Positions 47,935 to 62,646 of a stretch of 64,000 nucleotides of DNA are shown piece after piece; the stretch's first letter is position 1; each line of letters starts with the position of its first letter. The stretch spans positions 124,001 to 188,000 of the forward strand of contig NZ_CABGGS010000047.1 of NCBI RefSeq assembly GCF_902158555.1. Direction: 5' to 3'. Origin of the DNA: Klebsiella spallanzanii. GTDB lineage: Bacteria > Pseudomonadota > Gammaproteobacteria > Enterobacterales > Enterobacteriaceae. A model generated the notes under the pieces. It worked only from the letters and a program-made list of their open reading frames with translations. It made no database searches and had not been told where the DNA came from. The position numbers and the translations under genes were made by a program.

Positions 47935-48255
47935 TTATTGCGCAGCAGCTTTCTTAATGGCCGCAACGGCCGCTTTCAGTACACCTAAACCATCGATTTT
48001 GCCGTATAATACAGAGTCAATCACTTCTACTGGCTTGTTTGGCAGCAGACGCTGAATATCCGGCAGCATATAGGAAATTTGTGGGCCTAATAATACGACA
48101 TCGGCATCAGGGCCTTTTTCACCCGCCAGGGTTTCCGGAAATGCTTCAATAATAACCGGCACTTCGTATTTCTCAGCCTGGGCGCGCATTTTAGACACCA
48201 GTAGTGATGTAGACATCCCAGCAGAACAGAACAGGTAGATATGTTTCTTTTCCAT
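47935..48255 (-). CDS. chbB: PTS chitobiose EIIB component
   Basis: 106 residues. Phospho-acceptor Cys10 in [13 protein letters not shown], then [11 protein letters not shown]. It transfers phosphate to the incoming sugar through ChbC. First gene of chbBCARFG. ATG 48255 follows GAGGAAGCG. Confidence 0.95.
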   Translation of the reverse strand: MEKKHIYLFCSAGMSTSLLVSKMRAQAEKYEVPVIIEAFPETLAGEKGPDADVVLLGPQISYMLPDIQRLLPNKPVEVIDSVLYGKIDGLGVLKAAVAAIKKAAAQ

Positions 48256-48447
48256 GAACGCTTCCTCAATGTGTGTGACCTTATCCTCTCAGCATCCTTG
48301 ATGTCAGAGAGGCGGTAAGACGTGTTTCTTTGAATTAGTATTGTTTATGCATTGAGTATACGGCATCGTTCAGCTCGCGGATAATTCCTCCTTGAACTGA
48401 ATTGTCTCTCATTGACCTCGCGTTTTGACTGCCCTCACATTTCCCTC

Positions 48448-48470
48448 AAATAATTCGCGCAATTAAATAA
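48448..48470. promoter_or_regulatory. NagC-type operator upstream of chbB
   Basis: The core AATTCGCGCAATTAAATAA (48452-48470), with AAAT before it, fits the NagC/Mlc pattern of a central TTCG flanked by AT-rich arms. It is about 200 bases upstream of chbB; E. coli chb is NagC-repressed with sites at comparable distance. Confidence 0.55.
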
Positions 48471-48484
48471 GCATGACGAATCAT

Positions 48485-48509
48485 AAAAAAGCCCGACCAA
48501 TGGTCGGGC
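48485..48509 (-). terminator. Terminator of osmE
   Basis: Perfect stem GCCCGACC (48491-48498) with GGTCGGGC (48502-48509), loop AAT; the minus strand continues with six T residues (48485-48490). Confidence 0.93.
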
Positions 48510-48539
48510 TTACGTATGAATCAGCAATATGGCGGGGTA

Positions 48540-48878
48540 TTACTTGCTGTTGCGCGGGTCGGTGTCGTACTCGGCGCAGGTCTGATACCCAGAATTCATA
48601 ACGTGTCCGGTATCATCCAGAGCGACAAAGTAGGTTTCAATTTTACCATCGCGTTGACCCAGGATGTACGTCTGGCAGGTTCCGCGCGCGTGGATCATGG
48701 TCACTTCTGACGAAGGTTTACCAGCAATTTGCGCGACCTGCGCCCGGGTCATACCTTTTTTAACGTCTTTAACCACCGGCTGGGTGAACTGGTCTTTGGT
48801 ACGGTCATAGGCCGTACACCCTGCCAGCAGGGTCAATACTGCTGCTGCGCCCAGAAATCCCGCAAAATTCTTGTTCAT
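48540..48878 (-). CDS. osmE: Osmotically inducible lipoprotein OsmE
   Basis: 112 residues, the E. coli length. Signal peptide with lipobox LLAGC, lipidated Cys21, then an SmpA/BamE-like fold ([17 protein letters not shown]). Outer-membrane or periplasmic face; induced by osmotic stress and stationary phase. ATG 48878 ([10 protein letters not shown]) has AGAGGATGGA upstream. Confidence 0.95.
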   Translation of the reverse strand: MNKNFAGFLGAAAVLTLLAGCTAYDRTKDQFTQPVVKDVKKGMTRAQVAQIAGKPSSEVTMIHARGTCQTYILGQRDGKIETYFVALDDTGHVMNSGYQTCAEYDTDPRNSK

Positions 48879-49108
48879 ATTCCATCCTCTTTTTTTTGGC
48901 GTGTTAATAAGCCTGGAATAAATATCGTTATTTTTCAAGCCGAAGGTAAAAATGAACCAAAATTAAGAGCTTTCCAATAATAAAAGCGATGTCCTTGAGA
49001 TCGCATGCTTTTGCGTCACTCAAAACTGTGATCCTTGTCGTTTTACCGTCAAAGAGGTAGCTTAATCCCTTGCTGATTGCCAAACAGATTCACTTCCCGG
49101 AGGGCGCG

Positions 49109-49936
49109 ATGACGCTACAACAAGAGATTATTCAGGCGCTGGGCGCAAAACCCCAGATCGATGTCGAAGGCGAGATACGCCGCAGCGTAAATTTTCTGAA
49201 GTCCTATCTGCAAAGATATCCTTTTATTAAATCACTGGTCCTTGGCATCAGCGGCGGCCAGGATTCAACGCTAACCGGTAAGCTCTGCCAGCAGGCCATC
49301 AACGAGCTGCGGGCGGAAACGGGGGATAGCAGTCTGCAGTTTATCGCCGTTCGCCTGCCATACGGCGTACAGGCCGATGAACAGGACTGCCAGGACGCCA
49401 TCGCCTTTATCCAGCCGGATCGTGTCTTAACGGTCAATATTAAAGGTGCCGTGCTGGCCAGCGAGCAGGCACTGCGCGAGGCAGGAATTGAGCTTAGCGA
49501 CTTTGTTCGCGGCAACGAAAAAGCGCGCGAACGCATGAAGGCACAGTACAGCATCGCCGGAATGACCCACGGCGTGGTGGTGGGTACCGACCATGCGGCA
49601 GAAGCGATTACCGGGTTCTTCACCAAATACGGTGACGGCGGTACGGACATTAACCCCATCTTCCGCCTCAACAAGCGTCAGGGCAAACAGCTGCTGGCCC
49701 AGCTAGGCTGCCCAGAGCATCTGTATAAAAAATTGCCGACCGCCGACCTCGAAGACGACCGCCCGTCCCTGCCGGATGAAGTTGCGCTGGGCGTGACCTA
49801 CGAGAATATTGACGACTATCTGGAAGGCAAAACGCTGGACGAGAAAATCGCTAAAACCATTGAAGGCTGGTACCTGAAAACCGAGCATAAACGACGACCG
49901 CCAATTACCGTCTTCGACGACTTCTGGAAAAAGTAA
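49109..49936 (+). CDS. nadE: NH3-dependent NAD+ synthetase
   Basis: 275 residues. ATP pyrophosphatase loop SGGQDS at 48-53, [14 protein letters not shown], and [25 protein letters not shown]. It adenylates and amidates nicotinate adenine dinucleotide. ATG 49109 follows GGAGG; the frame opens 13 codons earlier. Closed by a strong terminator. Confidence 0.96.
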   Translation: MTLQQEIIQALGAKPQIDVEGEIRRSVNFLKSYLQRYPFIKSLVLGISGGQDSTLTGKLCQQAINELRAETGDSSLQFIAVRLPYGVQADEQDCQDAIAFIQPDRVLTVNIKGAVLASEQALREAGIELSDFVRGNEKARERMKAQYSIAGMTHGVVVGTDHAAEAITGFFTKYGDGGTDINPIFRLNKRQGKQLLAQLGCPEHLYKKLPTADLEDDRPSLPDEVALGVTYENIDDYLEGKTLDEKIAKTIEGWYLKTEHKRRPPITVFDDFWKK

Positions 49937-49951
49937 TCTTCCGTTCTCCTC

Positions 49952-49979
49952 ACCCCGACTCAGGTCGGGGTTATTTTTT
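49952..49979 (+). terminator. Terminator of nadE
   Basis: ACCCCGAC (49952-49959) with GTCGGGGT (49964-49971), loop TCAG, followed by TATTTTTT. Confidence 0.93.
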
Positions 49980-50008
49980 ACCCTTTTCGGCTTTTCATTC
50001 CACTGCTA

Positions 50009-50028
50009 TACTGGATAAATAAACAGCA
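50009..50028. promoter_or_regulatory. LexA (SOS) box upstream of cho
   Basis: TACTGGATAAATAAACAGCA has CTG-N10-CAG. It ends 12 bases before the cho start, as in E. coli, where cho is SOS-induced. Confidence 0.9.
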
Positions 50029-50040
50029 CCAGGAGCAATA

Positions 50041-50901
50041 GTGGCAAGACGGCAATCCGCCCCGCGTCTCGAATTTGAAGCGGCGGCAATTTACGAATAT
50101 CCCGAACACCTTCGCCCGTGGCTTGAGGCGTTACCAAAGCAGCCAGGCGTGTATCTGTTCCACGGAGAAAGCGAAACTCTCCCGCTCTATATCGGCAAAA
50201 GCGTGAATATCCGCAGCCGGGTATTGTCGCATCTGCGCACGCCGGACGAAGCGGCAATGCTTCGCCAGGCCCGGCGCATTACCTGGCAACGAACGGCCGG
50301 TGAACTCGGCGCACTATTATTAGAAGCGCAGCTGATTAAAGAGCAACAGCCACTGTTCAATAAACGTCTGCGGCAAAACCGCCAGCTATGTTCGTTACGC
50401 CTGACGGACTCCCGCCCGCAGGTGGTCTACGCCAGCGAACTGGATTTCTCACAGCAAAACGATCTCTATGGTCTGTTTGCAAATCGCCGCGCAGCGCTCC
50501 AGGCGCTGCAAAAAATCGCCGACGAGCATCGCCTGTGCTACGGGTTAATGGGACTGGAGCCGCTAAGCCGCGGTCGCGCCTGCTTTCGTTCCGCGCTGGG
50601 CCGCTGCGCAGGTGCCTGCTGCGGGAAAGAGAGCGTCGAGGCGCATTATGATCGGCTGCTGGCAAACCTGCAAAAGATGCAGCTGGTGTGCTGGCCATGG
50701 GCAGGCGCAGTCGCGCTGGAAGAGAGCAGCAATGATATGACGCAATACCACATTATTCATAACTGGCTGTGGTTAGGCGCCGTAGACTCCCTTTCGCAGG
50801 CGTCATCACTTACGCGCCTGTCGGCAAAGTTTGACCAGGACGGTTATAAAATATTGTGTAAACCGCTGCTCAGCGGCAGCTATAAGCTTCATCCGCTGTA
50901 G
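50041..50901 (+). CDS. cho: Excinuclease Cho (UvrC homologue)
   Basis: 286 residues. An N-terminal GIY-YIG nuclease domain (PGVYLFHGESETLPLYIGKSVNIRSRV, about 35-65) and a Cys-rich segment (CAGACCGKES) match UvrC's N-terminal half. It makes the 3' incision in nucleotide-excision repair at bulky lesions with UvrAB. GTG start 50041 follows CCAGGAGCAATA and gives the E. coli N-terminus. Confidence 0.95.
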   Translation: MARRQSAPRLEFEAAAIYEYPEHLRPWLEALPKQPGVYLFHGESETLPLYIGKSVNIRSRVLSHLRTPDEAAMLRQARRITWQRTAGELGALLLEAQLIKEQQPLFNKRLRQNRQLCSLRLTDSRPQVVYASELDFSQQNDLYGLFANRRAALQALQKIADEHRLCYGLMGLEPLSRGRACFRSALGRCAGACCGKESVEAHYDRLLANLQKMQLVCWPWAGAVALEESSNDMTQYHIIHNWLWLGAVDSLSQASSLTRLSAKFDQDGYKILCKPLLSGSYKLHPL

Positions 50902-50910
50902 GTCGAATGA

Positions 50911-52953
50911 TTACCAGCCACCCCCACCGCCGCCACCTGAGCCACCGCCGGACGATCCGCCGCCTGATGATCCCGAACCGCTGTAGCCTGAACCTGAAGA
51001 CGATCCGCTGCCTGAGCTATCATCTGGCTTTGCCATAGAGGATGTACGGCAGGACTCACTGAAGTGGCTTACGCTCCCCCAGTCGGCGCTGGCAAACGCT
51101 TCCGACATGGCTCCAGTGGTACTCAGATAGTGAGCAAAGGTATTGGCCCAGGTTTTCCCCACGCCAAGGGCCAGCGCCACGGGCAGCAGCTCTTCAAAAT
51201 GAGAAATCATCTGCGCGGGCGGGTAGATAATCTGATAGCGGTGCTTCTCTGCGGTGCCTAGATACAGCGTCAACCCTTTGGCGACCGCCAGCTCGTCCAG
51301 CCCATGCTGCGTATAGCGAGGCGTTTTCCAGCCGACAAAAACGCATAGCGCAATCGCCGCCAGCAACGCGCCAATATATCCGGCCGGAAGCTGAGTGATG
51401 GGCAGCATTCCGAAGAGAAAAAGCCCGCCGCCCAGCGTTGCGAACGGCCCAAAAACAACAGCAAAAAATAGTGGGACCGGCCCCCAGGAACGCCACATTT
51501 CCCGTGGGCGGCATAAAAACCGCAGCAGAAAAGTCAACATCGCCCCGCCAATCAGCATAAAGAGCGCGGCCGGGATGGTGAGCAGAGCGACCTCAGCGTT
51601 AATCCAAATGCCGCAGACTATCGGCACCAGCAGCGCAATATAAATGGTGCGCCGCAGCGGCTGCGCCCATTTACGAAACAGTTTCGCTCGCTGGATTTCA
51701 CAGCGTTTCTCCTGCTGTTGACGCGCATTCTGCATAGATCGCTGGTGGGCCTTACTGAGATCGATATTCTTTTGTTTACCCTTAAAAAGCGTACTTAACA
51801 GCTGCAGGTCATCGCTGTTTAAGCGCCGGTTTCCTTCGACGGGCAAACGGGTTAGCCGCTGTTTTGCGCCGGAATCCGATAGCCACGGACTGTGGGCTTG
51901 ATTTTTGTCGCCGGTCACCGCCATCCCGCGCTTTGCCACCAGCGCTAATAGATCGCTACTAAAAGCAACGTCATCATATTTACGTCGCGTAATAAAGCGC
52001 AGATAACCGGGCGACATTGAAGAAGGCAGCGAATAGAGCGGTACCACCGGCGGCATCTTTAATCCAGCTTGGGTTACGTTTTTCCGCCACCAGCGCAGAT
52101 AATAACCGGTCATCAGCAACAGGGGTAACCATATCACCGAGGTTTTCAGCGTCGGGACAAGCAGATGCACCAGCGGCAAAGCGGCTTCAGGTGTCGGCGC
52201 ACCGGCCAGAATCGCCCGTGGCCAGGTATAAACTACGGTCAGCCCCTCACCTTTTGCCAGGGGCCGCAACGTGCGCACGCTGCCATCGGGAAGAACCTCC
52301 GCATTATGCTCTTTTGCCCCTGCGGTTCCGGTATATACATCAATGGAGCGCAGCCTGCCATCTTTAGCGTCAGCGTTGAGGTTCGCGGCAGCGTCCGGTA
52401 ATTCAAGACGAAAGCTGGCCTTAGTGATGGGCCAGGCCCAGTCATTACCCGTCACGTTCCAGTACAGCTCATCCCATTCGGGGAAGCGGCTGAAATGGTT
52501 ACTGACCTGATAGCGAATCTCATAATTGTAGATCCCCGGCCTGAGGGTTTGTTGTGCGCTCCCGATGCGTAATGTCAACGTTTTTGCCTCTTTATCAAGG
52601 CTATAGAGCTCATATTCACCATCACGCGAAACCGATTTAATCTCATAATCGACGCGAAAAATCTTTCCGTCCTGACGATTCCAGGTCAGCGGTAGCGTGC
52701 GGAAAATCCCTCTACGGATCTCTTTTCCCAGCGCAAGCACTTTGATATTTTCCCGTATCTCCATGCTACCGTCTGCGTTAAAGCGCGCCCGTGAGTTGAA
52801 AGAGAGAATATGCTCATACGCCGGGATAGCGCCAGCGGGAAGCTGCGAGGCATCTTTGACAATAATCATCTTGCTATCGGCGAAAGCCGTGCTTGCTACC
52901 GCCAGCAATAGCAGTACGAACGCCCGAAGCGCCCGAAGAGGTAAATGCGACAT
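50911..52953 (-). CDS. DUF2207 membrane protein, YciQ paralogue
   Basis: 680 residues, unknown function. A signal peptide (LRAFVLLLLAVASTAFA) precedes a DUF2207 beta domain (RENIKVLALGKEIRRGIFRTLPL; YWNVTGNDWAWPI), a helix near 280-300, MSPGYLRFITRRKYDDVAF, further helices and a long Ser/Gly tail ending GGGGGW. The tail is the same design as YciQ at 9618-11519. ATG 52953 follows GGAGTGATTTA, which lies inside the lemA 3' end, so the two are coupled. LemA and DUF2207 pairs are common in bacteria, often in envelope contexts. Confidence 0.85.
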   Translation of the reverse strand: MSHLPLRALRAFVLLLLAVASTAFADSKMIIVKDASQLPAGAIPAYEHILSFNSRARFNADGSMEIRENIKVLALGKEIRRGIFRTLPLTWNRQDGKIFRVDYEIKSVSRDGEYELYSLDKEAKTLTLRIGSAQQTLRPGIYNYEIRYQVSNHFSRFPEWDELYWNVTGNDWAWPITKASFRLELPDAAANLNADAKDGRLRSIDVYTGTAGAKEHNAEVLPDGSVRTLRPLAKGEGLTVVYTWPRAILAGAPTPEAALPLVHLLVPTLKTSVIWLPLLLMTGYYLRWWRKNVTQAGLKMPPVVPLYSLPSSMSPGYLRFITRRKYDDVAFSSDLLALVAKRGMAVTGDKNQAHSPWLSDSGAKQRLTRLPVEGNRRLNSDDLQLLSTLFKGKQKNIDLSKAHQRSMQNARQQQEKRCEIQRAKLFRKWAQPLRRTIYIALLVPIVCGIWINAEVALLTIPAALFMLIGGAMLTFLLRFLCRPREMWRSWGPVPLFFAVVFGPFATLGGGLFLFGMLPITQLPAGYIGALLAAIALCVFVGWKTPRYTQHGLDELAVAKGLTLYLGTAEKHRYQIIYPPAQMISHFEELLPVALALGVGKTWANTFAHYLSTTGAMSEAFASADWGSVSHFSESCRTSSMAKPDDSSGSGSSSGSGYSGSGSSGGGSSGGGSGGGGGGGW

Positions 52954-52957
52954 TAAA

Positions 52958-53500
52958 TCACTCCATCCGTGGTGATTTGGCTTCTTCAGGGGAGTCCAGT
53001 TCGAAGAAAACGTCAGCTTTAAAATTAAACAACCGCGCCAGCAGCAGGCTCGGGAAAGACTCAACCAGAATATTGAAATCGCGCACCGTACCATTGAAGT
53101 AGCGGCGGGCCATTTGCAGTTGCTCTTCTATTTCGCTGAGGGATTGCTGTAAAGAGAGAAAGTTTTCGCTGGCCCTGAGTTCCGGATAGGCTTCACCCAG
53201 CGCGAAAATACGCCCCAGCGTGCCGGAATATTGTCGTTCGCTGTCGGCGATTTGTCGGGTGCTGCCGACCAGCTCGCTACGCTGGCGGGATATCTCTTCC
53301 AGCAGTTCTTTTTCGTGCTGCGCGTAGCGTTTCACCAGGCTCAGCAGATTGGGCGCCAGATCGTGACGGCGCTTAAGCTGCACGGCGATGCCGCTCCAGG
53401 CTTCGTCTTTGAAACGACGTAGAGAGATAAAGCGGTTATAGGTCATCACGACCCAAACCAGGACGAGAGCGATGACGGCGAGGCCGATATACATTTCCAT
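52958..53500 (-). CDS. LemA family protein
   Basis: 180 residues. One N-terminal membrane helix (IGLAVIALVLVWVVMTY), then a helical LemA domain (FKDEAWSGIAVQLKRRHDLAPNLLSLVKRYA; ASENFLSLQQSLSEIEEQLQMARRYFNGTVRDFN). Extracytoplasmic-facing N-terminus expected; function unknown. The start is ATG 53500, with ATG 53494 and TTG 53506 as alternatives and no strong site. Transcribed with the DUF2207 gene 4 bases downstream. Confidence 0.86.
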   Translation of the reverse strand: MEMYIGLAVIALVLVWVVMTYNRFISLRRFKDEAWSGIAVQLKRRHDLAPNLLSLVKRYAQHEKELLEEISRQRSELVGSTRQIADSERQYSGTLGRIFALGEAYPELRASENFLSLQQSLSEIEEQLQMARRYFNGTVRDFNILVESFPSLLLARLFNFKADVFFELDSPEEAKSPRME

Positions 53501-53630
53501 ATGCAAAATCCATAGAGATAGCGGGCAGCAGAATCAGGGTGCCTGCGCCCGTGGTGACAATAGAGGCCTCAATACTGGCATACTCGCCCCCGCCGGGTAA
53601 ATCAGGTTTCTCTACAGATGATGACTTCAC

Positions 53631-53691
53631 ATAAAGAAAAACCGCCGGCCCTGCCCAAAGCCTGTTGGCGTTATTGGGCAAGACCGGCGGT
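53631..53691 (-). terminator. Terminator of spy
   Basis: Two nested stems: CCGGCGGT (53684-53691) with ACCGCCGG (53641-53648), and TTGGGC (53674-53679) with GCCCAA (53653-53658). The minus strand ends in TTTTTCTTT. Spy stops at 53711. Confidence 0.85.
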
Positions 53692-53710
53692 CTTAAGTCA
53701 GCGCGCTGAG

Positions 53711-54193
53711 TTATTCAGCTGGTGCAGGCATTTTACCTTCAGGCGCTTTACGATCTGTCAGATGCTTCTCAAAATTAGCATTGAACTGTTTTTTCTGTTC
53801 TGGCGTCAGAATGTTGTAAATCTTGTTCTGGGTTTCCAGACGAGCCAGCGCCATCTCTTTGTGCTGGGCTTCCATCTTATCAATTTGCGCTTCCGCTTTT
53901 GCCTTATCAAAGGTATCGCTGGCAACCAGCTCATGCATCGCGCGGCGTTCATCCAGGGATGGACGCTTCATGTTCTCACGCTGGCTCTTCATGATGTCGC
54001 GAATTTGCGTTTTCTGCGCATCGGTCAGGTTCAGACCTTTGAACATCATGTCGTGCGGGCCACCAGGTCCGCCTTTATGGTGCATCATCGGCTTGCTGTC
54101 GGTTGGGGTGGCGGTAGCATCTGCCGCGTGAGCCAGGTTAGCCGCGCCCAGAGCCAGAGTAGAGGCAACAAACAGTGCAGTAATCTTTTTCAT
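53711..54193 (-). CDS. spy: Periplasmic chaperone Spy
   Basis: 160 residues. Signal peptide MKKITALFVASTLALGAANLAHA, then a helical cradle with two LTxxQ motifs (LTDAQKTQI; LTPEQKKQF) that define the CpxP/Spy family. ATP-independent chaperone, induced through Cpx and Bae by envelope stress. The His/Met/Gly-rich segment near residue 36-50 is characteristic. ATG 54193 follows AAGGATTGAACG. Confidence 0.96.
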   Translation of the reverse strand: MKKITALFVASTLALGAANLAHAADATATPTDSKPMMHHKGGPGGPHDMMFKGLNLTDAQKTQIRDIMKSQRENMKRPSLDERRAMHELVASDTFDKAKAEAQIDKMEAQHKEMALARLETQNKIYNILTPEQKKQFNANFEKHLTDRKAPEGKMPAPAE

Positions 54194-54495
54194 CGTTCAA
54201 TCCTTACTTTGCGTTATTCTTACGGCGCGTTGCCGTGTTGACGAGATTAACTTTACGACGTTTATCGTCAATTAGTCAGAGCAAGCGTAAAACATTGAAA
54301 GTGTAAAAAACATTTTCTCGCCAATTGTGGAGAAAATAAGGAATATGAGGGAGGAAGTGCAAGTAAAAATAATTAACAATCTGTTTTATAGAGAAATTAT
54401 GGAGATTATAAAACAGAGAAGATTAAAAACAAAGCATTTAACCAGGAATAATCTGTAATCAAAACTCAAAGCACGAAAAAATAAAACGGCAACAG
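54194..54495. promoter_or_regulatory. spy upstream region
   Basis: About 300 AT-rich bases without a gene. Direct repeats of GTAAA near 54285-54310 (GTAAAACATTG...GTGTAAAAAAC) resemble CpxR half-sites, in line with Cpx control of spy. Nothing further can be supported. Confidence 0.45.
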
Positions 54496-54522
54496 AAAAA
54501 CCGCCGCCCGATCGGACGACGG
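54496..54522 (-). terminator. Terminator of the ast operon
   Basis: CCGCCGCCCG (54501-54510) pairs with CGGACGACGG (54513-54522) through several G-U pairs, and the minus strand continues with five T residues (54496-54500). It lies 6 bases past the astE stop. Confidence 0.8.
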
Positions 54523-54527
54523 AATAT

Positions 54528-55490
54528 CTAGAACCGCTCCAGCATTAGTCCAGCTCGCTGACCAAAAGCAACGTTGGGGTTGGGAAACAGCACATATTCC
54601 TGCGCGCTTTCCACCACGTAGCGGGTATCACCATCTTCGGCCAGCAGCGTACCGGCGGCGAACGACGTGAAGTTGAGCGTCTGCGCCGACATATGCAGTC
54701 GAAACAGTTCGCTGCTGCGGGTGATTTGCTGTATCACCCGGTAGCGCAGCGGCGTTTGCCCCTCCTCCAGCGTCATATCCCCCGCCAGCAGACGTGCCAA
54801 TGCATGTTGGGTAGCGGCAAACAGGCTCAGATCGTTGTCGCCAAACGGTAACGCCTTGCCTAACTCCAGCGTGCAGGAAAGCGCACCAAAACGTTCACAG
54901 CAGAAATGGGTAAAGGTGCCGCCCGGTTGCTGATGAAATACCAGCGCCTCCAGGCCTGCCGCCCCCAGCCAGCGCAGGAAACGTTCATCCCTGGGTTTAT
55001 CCCGCGCCGGAAGCACGCCAAATCGAGGATGAAGCGAGCCGCGAATGGCGGTATGTAAATCCAGGTGCCAGCGTTCGCCGGAGCCTGAGGCATAAAACCG
55101 CGTCAGCGCATGCTCCAGCTGTCGTGCGCGGTCGGTCTCGTCACAGGCGCTCCAGGTCCGCCAGCGCTCGCCAAACATACGGTTGATGTCGCTATGCACA
55201 TAGCGCTTGTTGGCCCGCAGCGCCGGAGGATTGCCGAAGACCACCAGCAGCCGCCAGCGTAGCAGCAGCTCCCCGCAAAACAGCTGACGCAGCAGTAAAT
55301 CGGTGATTTCTACCGGCGCGGTTTCATTACCGTGGAGCCCCGATGATAAAACCAGCGACCGATCGCAAGGTTCATGGGGGATGAGCTGCAGAATGCCGCA
55401 ATCAATCCAGTGCCAGCGAAAGTGCGCGGTTTGGCCATGGAAATGGTGGGGCAAGCGCCCCGCCAGAGTTAATGTCAGAAAGTCGTCCAC
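54528..55490 (-). CDS. astE: Succinylglutamate desuccinylase
   Basis: 320 residues, zinc carboxypeptidase-like. Zinc ligands in [11 protein letters not shown] (His, Glu) and [13 protein letters not shown] (His); catalytic Glu in [11 protein letters not shown]. Last step: succinylglutamate to glutamate and succinate. GTG 55490 ([12 protein letters not shown]) follows GGAGGCGTC and matches the E. coli start. The frame extends 13 codons into astB. Confidence 0.94.
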   Translation of the reverse strand: MDDFLTLTLAGRLPHHFHGQTAHFRWHWIDCGILQLIPHEPCDRSLVLSSGLHGNETAPVEITDLLLRQLFCGELLLRWRLLVVFGNPPALRANKRYVHSDINRMFGERWRTWSACDETDRARQLEHALTRFYASGSGERWHLDLHTAIRGSLHPRFGVLPARDKPRDERFLRWLGAAGLEALVFHQQPGGTFTHFCCERFGALSCTLELGKALPFGDNDLSLFAATQHALARLLAGDMTLEEGQTPLRYRVIQQITRSSELFRLHMSAQTLNFTSFAAGTLLAEDGDTRYVVESAQEYVLFPNPNVAFGQRAGLMLERF

Positions 55491-55500
55491 GACGCCTCCT

Positions 55501-60993
<5,493 letters not shown>

Positions 60994-61800
60994 ATGAAAT
61001 TTGTCTCTTTTAATATCAACGGCCTGCGTGCCCGCCCGCATCAGCTGGCCGCCATCATCGAAAAACACCAGCCGGACGTCATCGGACTACAGGAAACGAA
61101 AGTTCATGACGATATGTTTCCGCTCGAAGACGTGGCGAAGCTTGGCTACAATGTCTTTTATCACGGGCAGAAGGGCCACTACGGCGTCGCGCTGCTGACC
61201 AAAGAAACGCCAGTCTCCGTGCGTCGCGGGTTTCCAAACGATGGAGAAGAAGCCCAGCGCCGCATCATCATGGCGGAAGTCCCTTCCCCGTTTGGCAACG
61301 TGACGGTGATTAACGGTTACTTCCCGCAGGGAGAAAGCCGCGATCACGAAACCAAATTCCCCGCGAAAGCAGCGTTTTACCAGAATCTGCAAAACTATCT
61401 GGATACTGAGCTGAATAAAGATAATCCGGTTCTCATCATGGGCGATATGAATATCAGCCCAACCGATTTGGATATCGGTATCGGCGAAGAGAACCGCAAG
61501 CGCTGGCTGCGTACCGGCAAATGTTCGTTCCTGCCGGAAGAGCGTGAATGGATGGAGCGCCTGCTGGGCTGGGGTCTGGTCGATACATACCGCCACGCCA
61601 ATCCGCAGGACAACGAGCACTTCTCGTGGTTCGACTACCGTTCAAAAGGCTTTGATGATAACCGTGGGCTGCGTATCGACCTGCTGCTGGCGAGCAATCC
61701 GCTGGCGCAGCGCTGCGTCGAAACCGGTATCGACTACGAAATCCGTGGGATGGAAAAACCATCCGACCACGCGCCGGTATGGGCGACCTTCAAGCCGTAA
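60994..61800 (+). CDS. xthA: Exonuclease III
   Basis: 268 residues, the E. coli length. AP endonuclease/3'-5' exonuclease. Metal-binding Glu34 in [20 protein letters not shown] with catalytic Asp and Asn, and SDHAPVWA with the catalytic His near the end. Repairs abasic sites and blocked 3' ends. ATG 60994; the open frame upstream is not used. Confidence 0.97.
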   Translation: MKFVSFNINGLRARPHQLAAIIEKHQPDVIGLQETKVHDDMFPLEDVAKLGYNVFYHGQKGHYGVALLTKETPVSVRRGFPNDGEEAQRRIIMAEVPSPFGNVTVINGYFPQGESRDHETKFPAKAAFYQNLQNYLDTELNKDNPVLIMGDMNISPTDLDIGIGEENRKRWLRTGKCSFLPEEREWMERLLGWGLVDTYRHANPQDNEHFSWFDYRSKGFDDNRGLRIDLLLASNPLAQRCVETGIDYEIRGMEKPSDHAPVWATFKP

Positions 61801-61983
61801 ATATCCGCAATGACAGGTTCTCCATCCCGGAGAGCCTGAGCCATATCAAAAAAGCTAACGTAATAGATTGTGAACGGCGGCAAACTATTATACTGTCGCG
61901 CGCACTTTTGACCGCCCGCGTAGTAGAGGAGAACCCAATGCAAAAGAAGCCGTCATAAAGCAGAGTATAAGCTGCTTTCTGTT

Positions 61984-62646
61984 GTGGTCGTATTGAGCAT
62001 TGTGGCCTTTATTATCCAGCAGTCTGGTTTTACCGAGCTGGTCACCAATTTTCAGTACCTGCGTGAGATTATTCGCCAAAGCGGTACCTTCGGCTATACG
62101 CTCTATATTCTGCTGTTTATTATCGCCACCCTATGCCTGATCCCTGGCAGTATTTTAGTGATTGCTGGAGGGATTATTTTTGGCCCGCTGCCAGGCACCG
62201 TGCTATCGCTGCTGGCCGCGACCGTCGCCTCTTCGCTATCGTTTCTGTTCGCCCGCTGGCTGGGCCGTGAGCTGCTGCTAAAATACGTCGGTCAGACGGC
62301 GATATTTCAGGCAATCGAAAGAGGTATCTCCCGCAGCGGAACTGATTTTTTAATTCTGACCCGCCTCATCCCGCTATTTCCTTATAATATCCAGAATTAT
62401 GCCTATGGTCTGACGGCTATTCCATTCTGGTCATTCACCTTTATTTCCGCTATCACCACCTTACCCGGCATATTTATTTATACGCTGATGGCCAGCGAGC
62501 TTATCCGCGACGGTATCACGCTTCTCTTTGTGCTTAAACTGACGCTCGCGGGACTGGCCTTATTTGCCCTGCTCCAGGCGGCGAAAAGATATGCCCGCTA
62601 CCGGCGAATCGATACCGAACAATTGCAGGCTAATAATGAAAAATAG
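61984..62646 (+). CDS. ydjX: YdjX (DedA/TVP38-type membrane protein), N-terminus probably frameshifted
   Basis: From GTG 61984, 220 residues of a TVP38/DedA-like protein: IRQSGTFGYTLYILLFI, LIPGSILVIAGGIIFGPL, RLIPLFPYNIQNYAYGLT. The expected start is ATG 61938, behind TAGAGGAGAACCCA, but that frame stops at TAA 61956 after six codons. The main frame is open back to 61927 without a start, and its codons before 61984 read RHKAEYKLLSVV, plausible coding. Removing one base near 61950 restores ATG to the main frame. Either a real frameshift, a sequencing error, or weak initiation at GTG. In E. coli ydjY follows; here ydjZ does. Confidence 0.75.
   Translation: MVVLSIVAFIIQQSGFTELVTNFQYLREIIRQSGTFGYTLYILLFIIATLCLIPGSILVIAGGIIFGPLPGTVLSLLAATVASSLSFLFARWLGRELLLKYVGQTAIFQAIERGISRSGTDFLILTRLIPLFPYNIQNYAYGLTAIPFWSFTFISAITTLPGIFIYTLMASELIRDGITLLFVLKLTLAGLALFALLQAAKRYARYRRIDTEQLQANNEK

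Noticed and set aside
53436-53681. An 81-codon frame between lemA and spy.
   Set aside because: It overlaps the lemA start and the spy terminator and has no features of a protein family.
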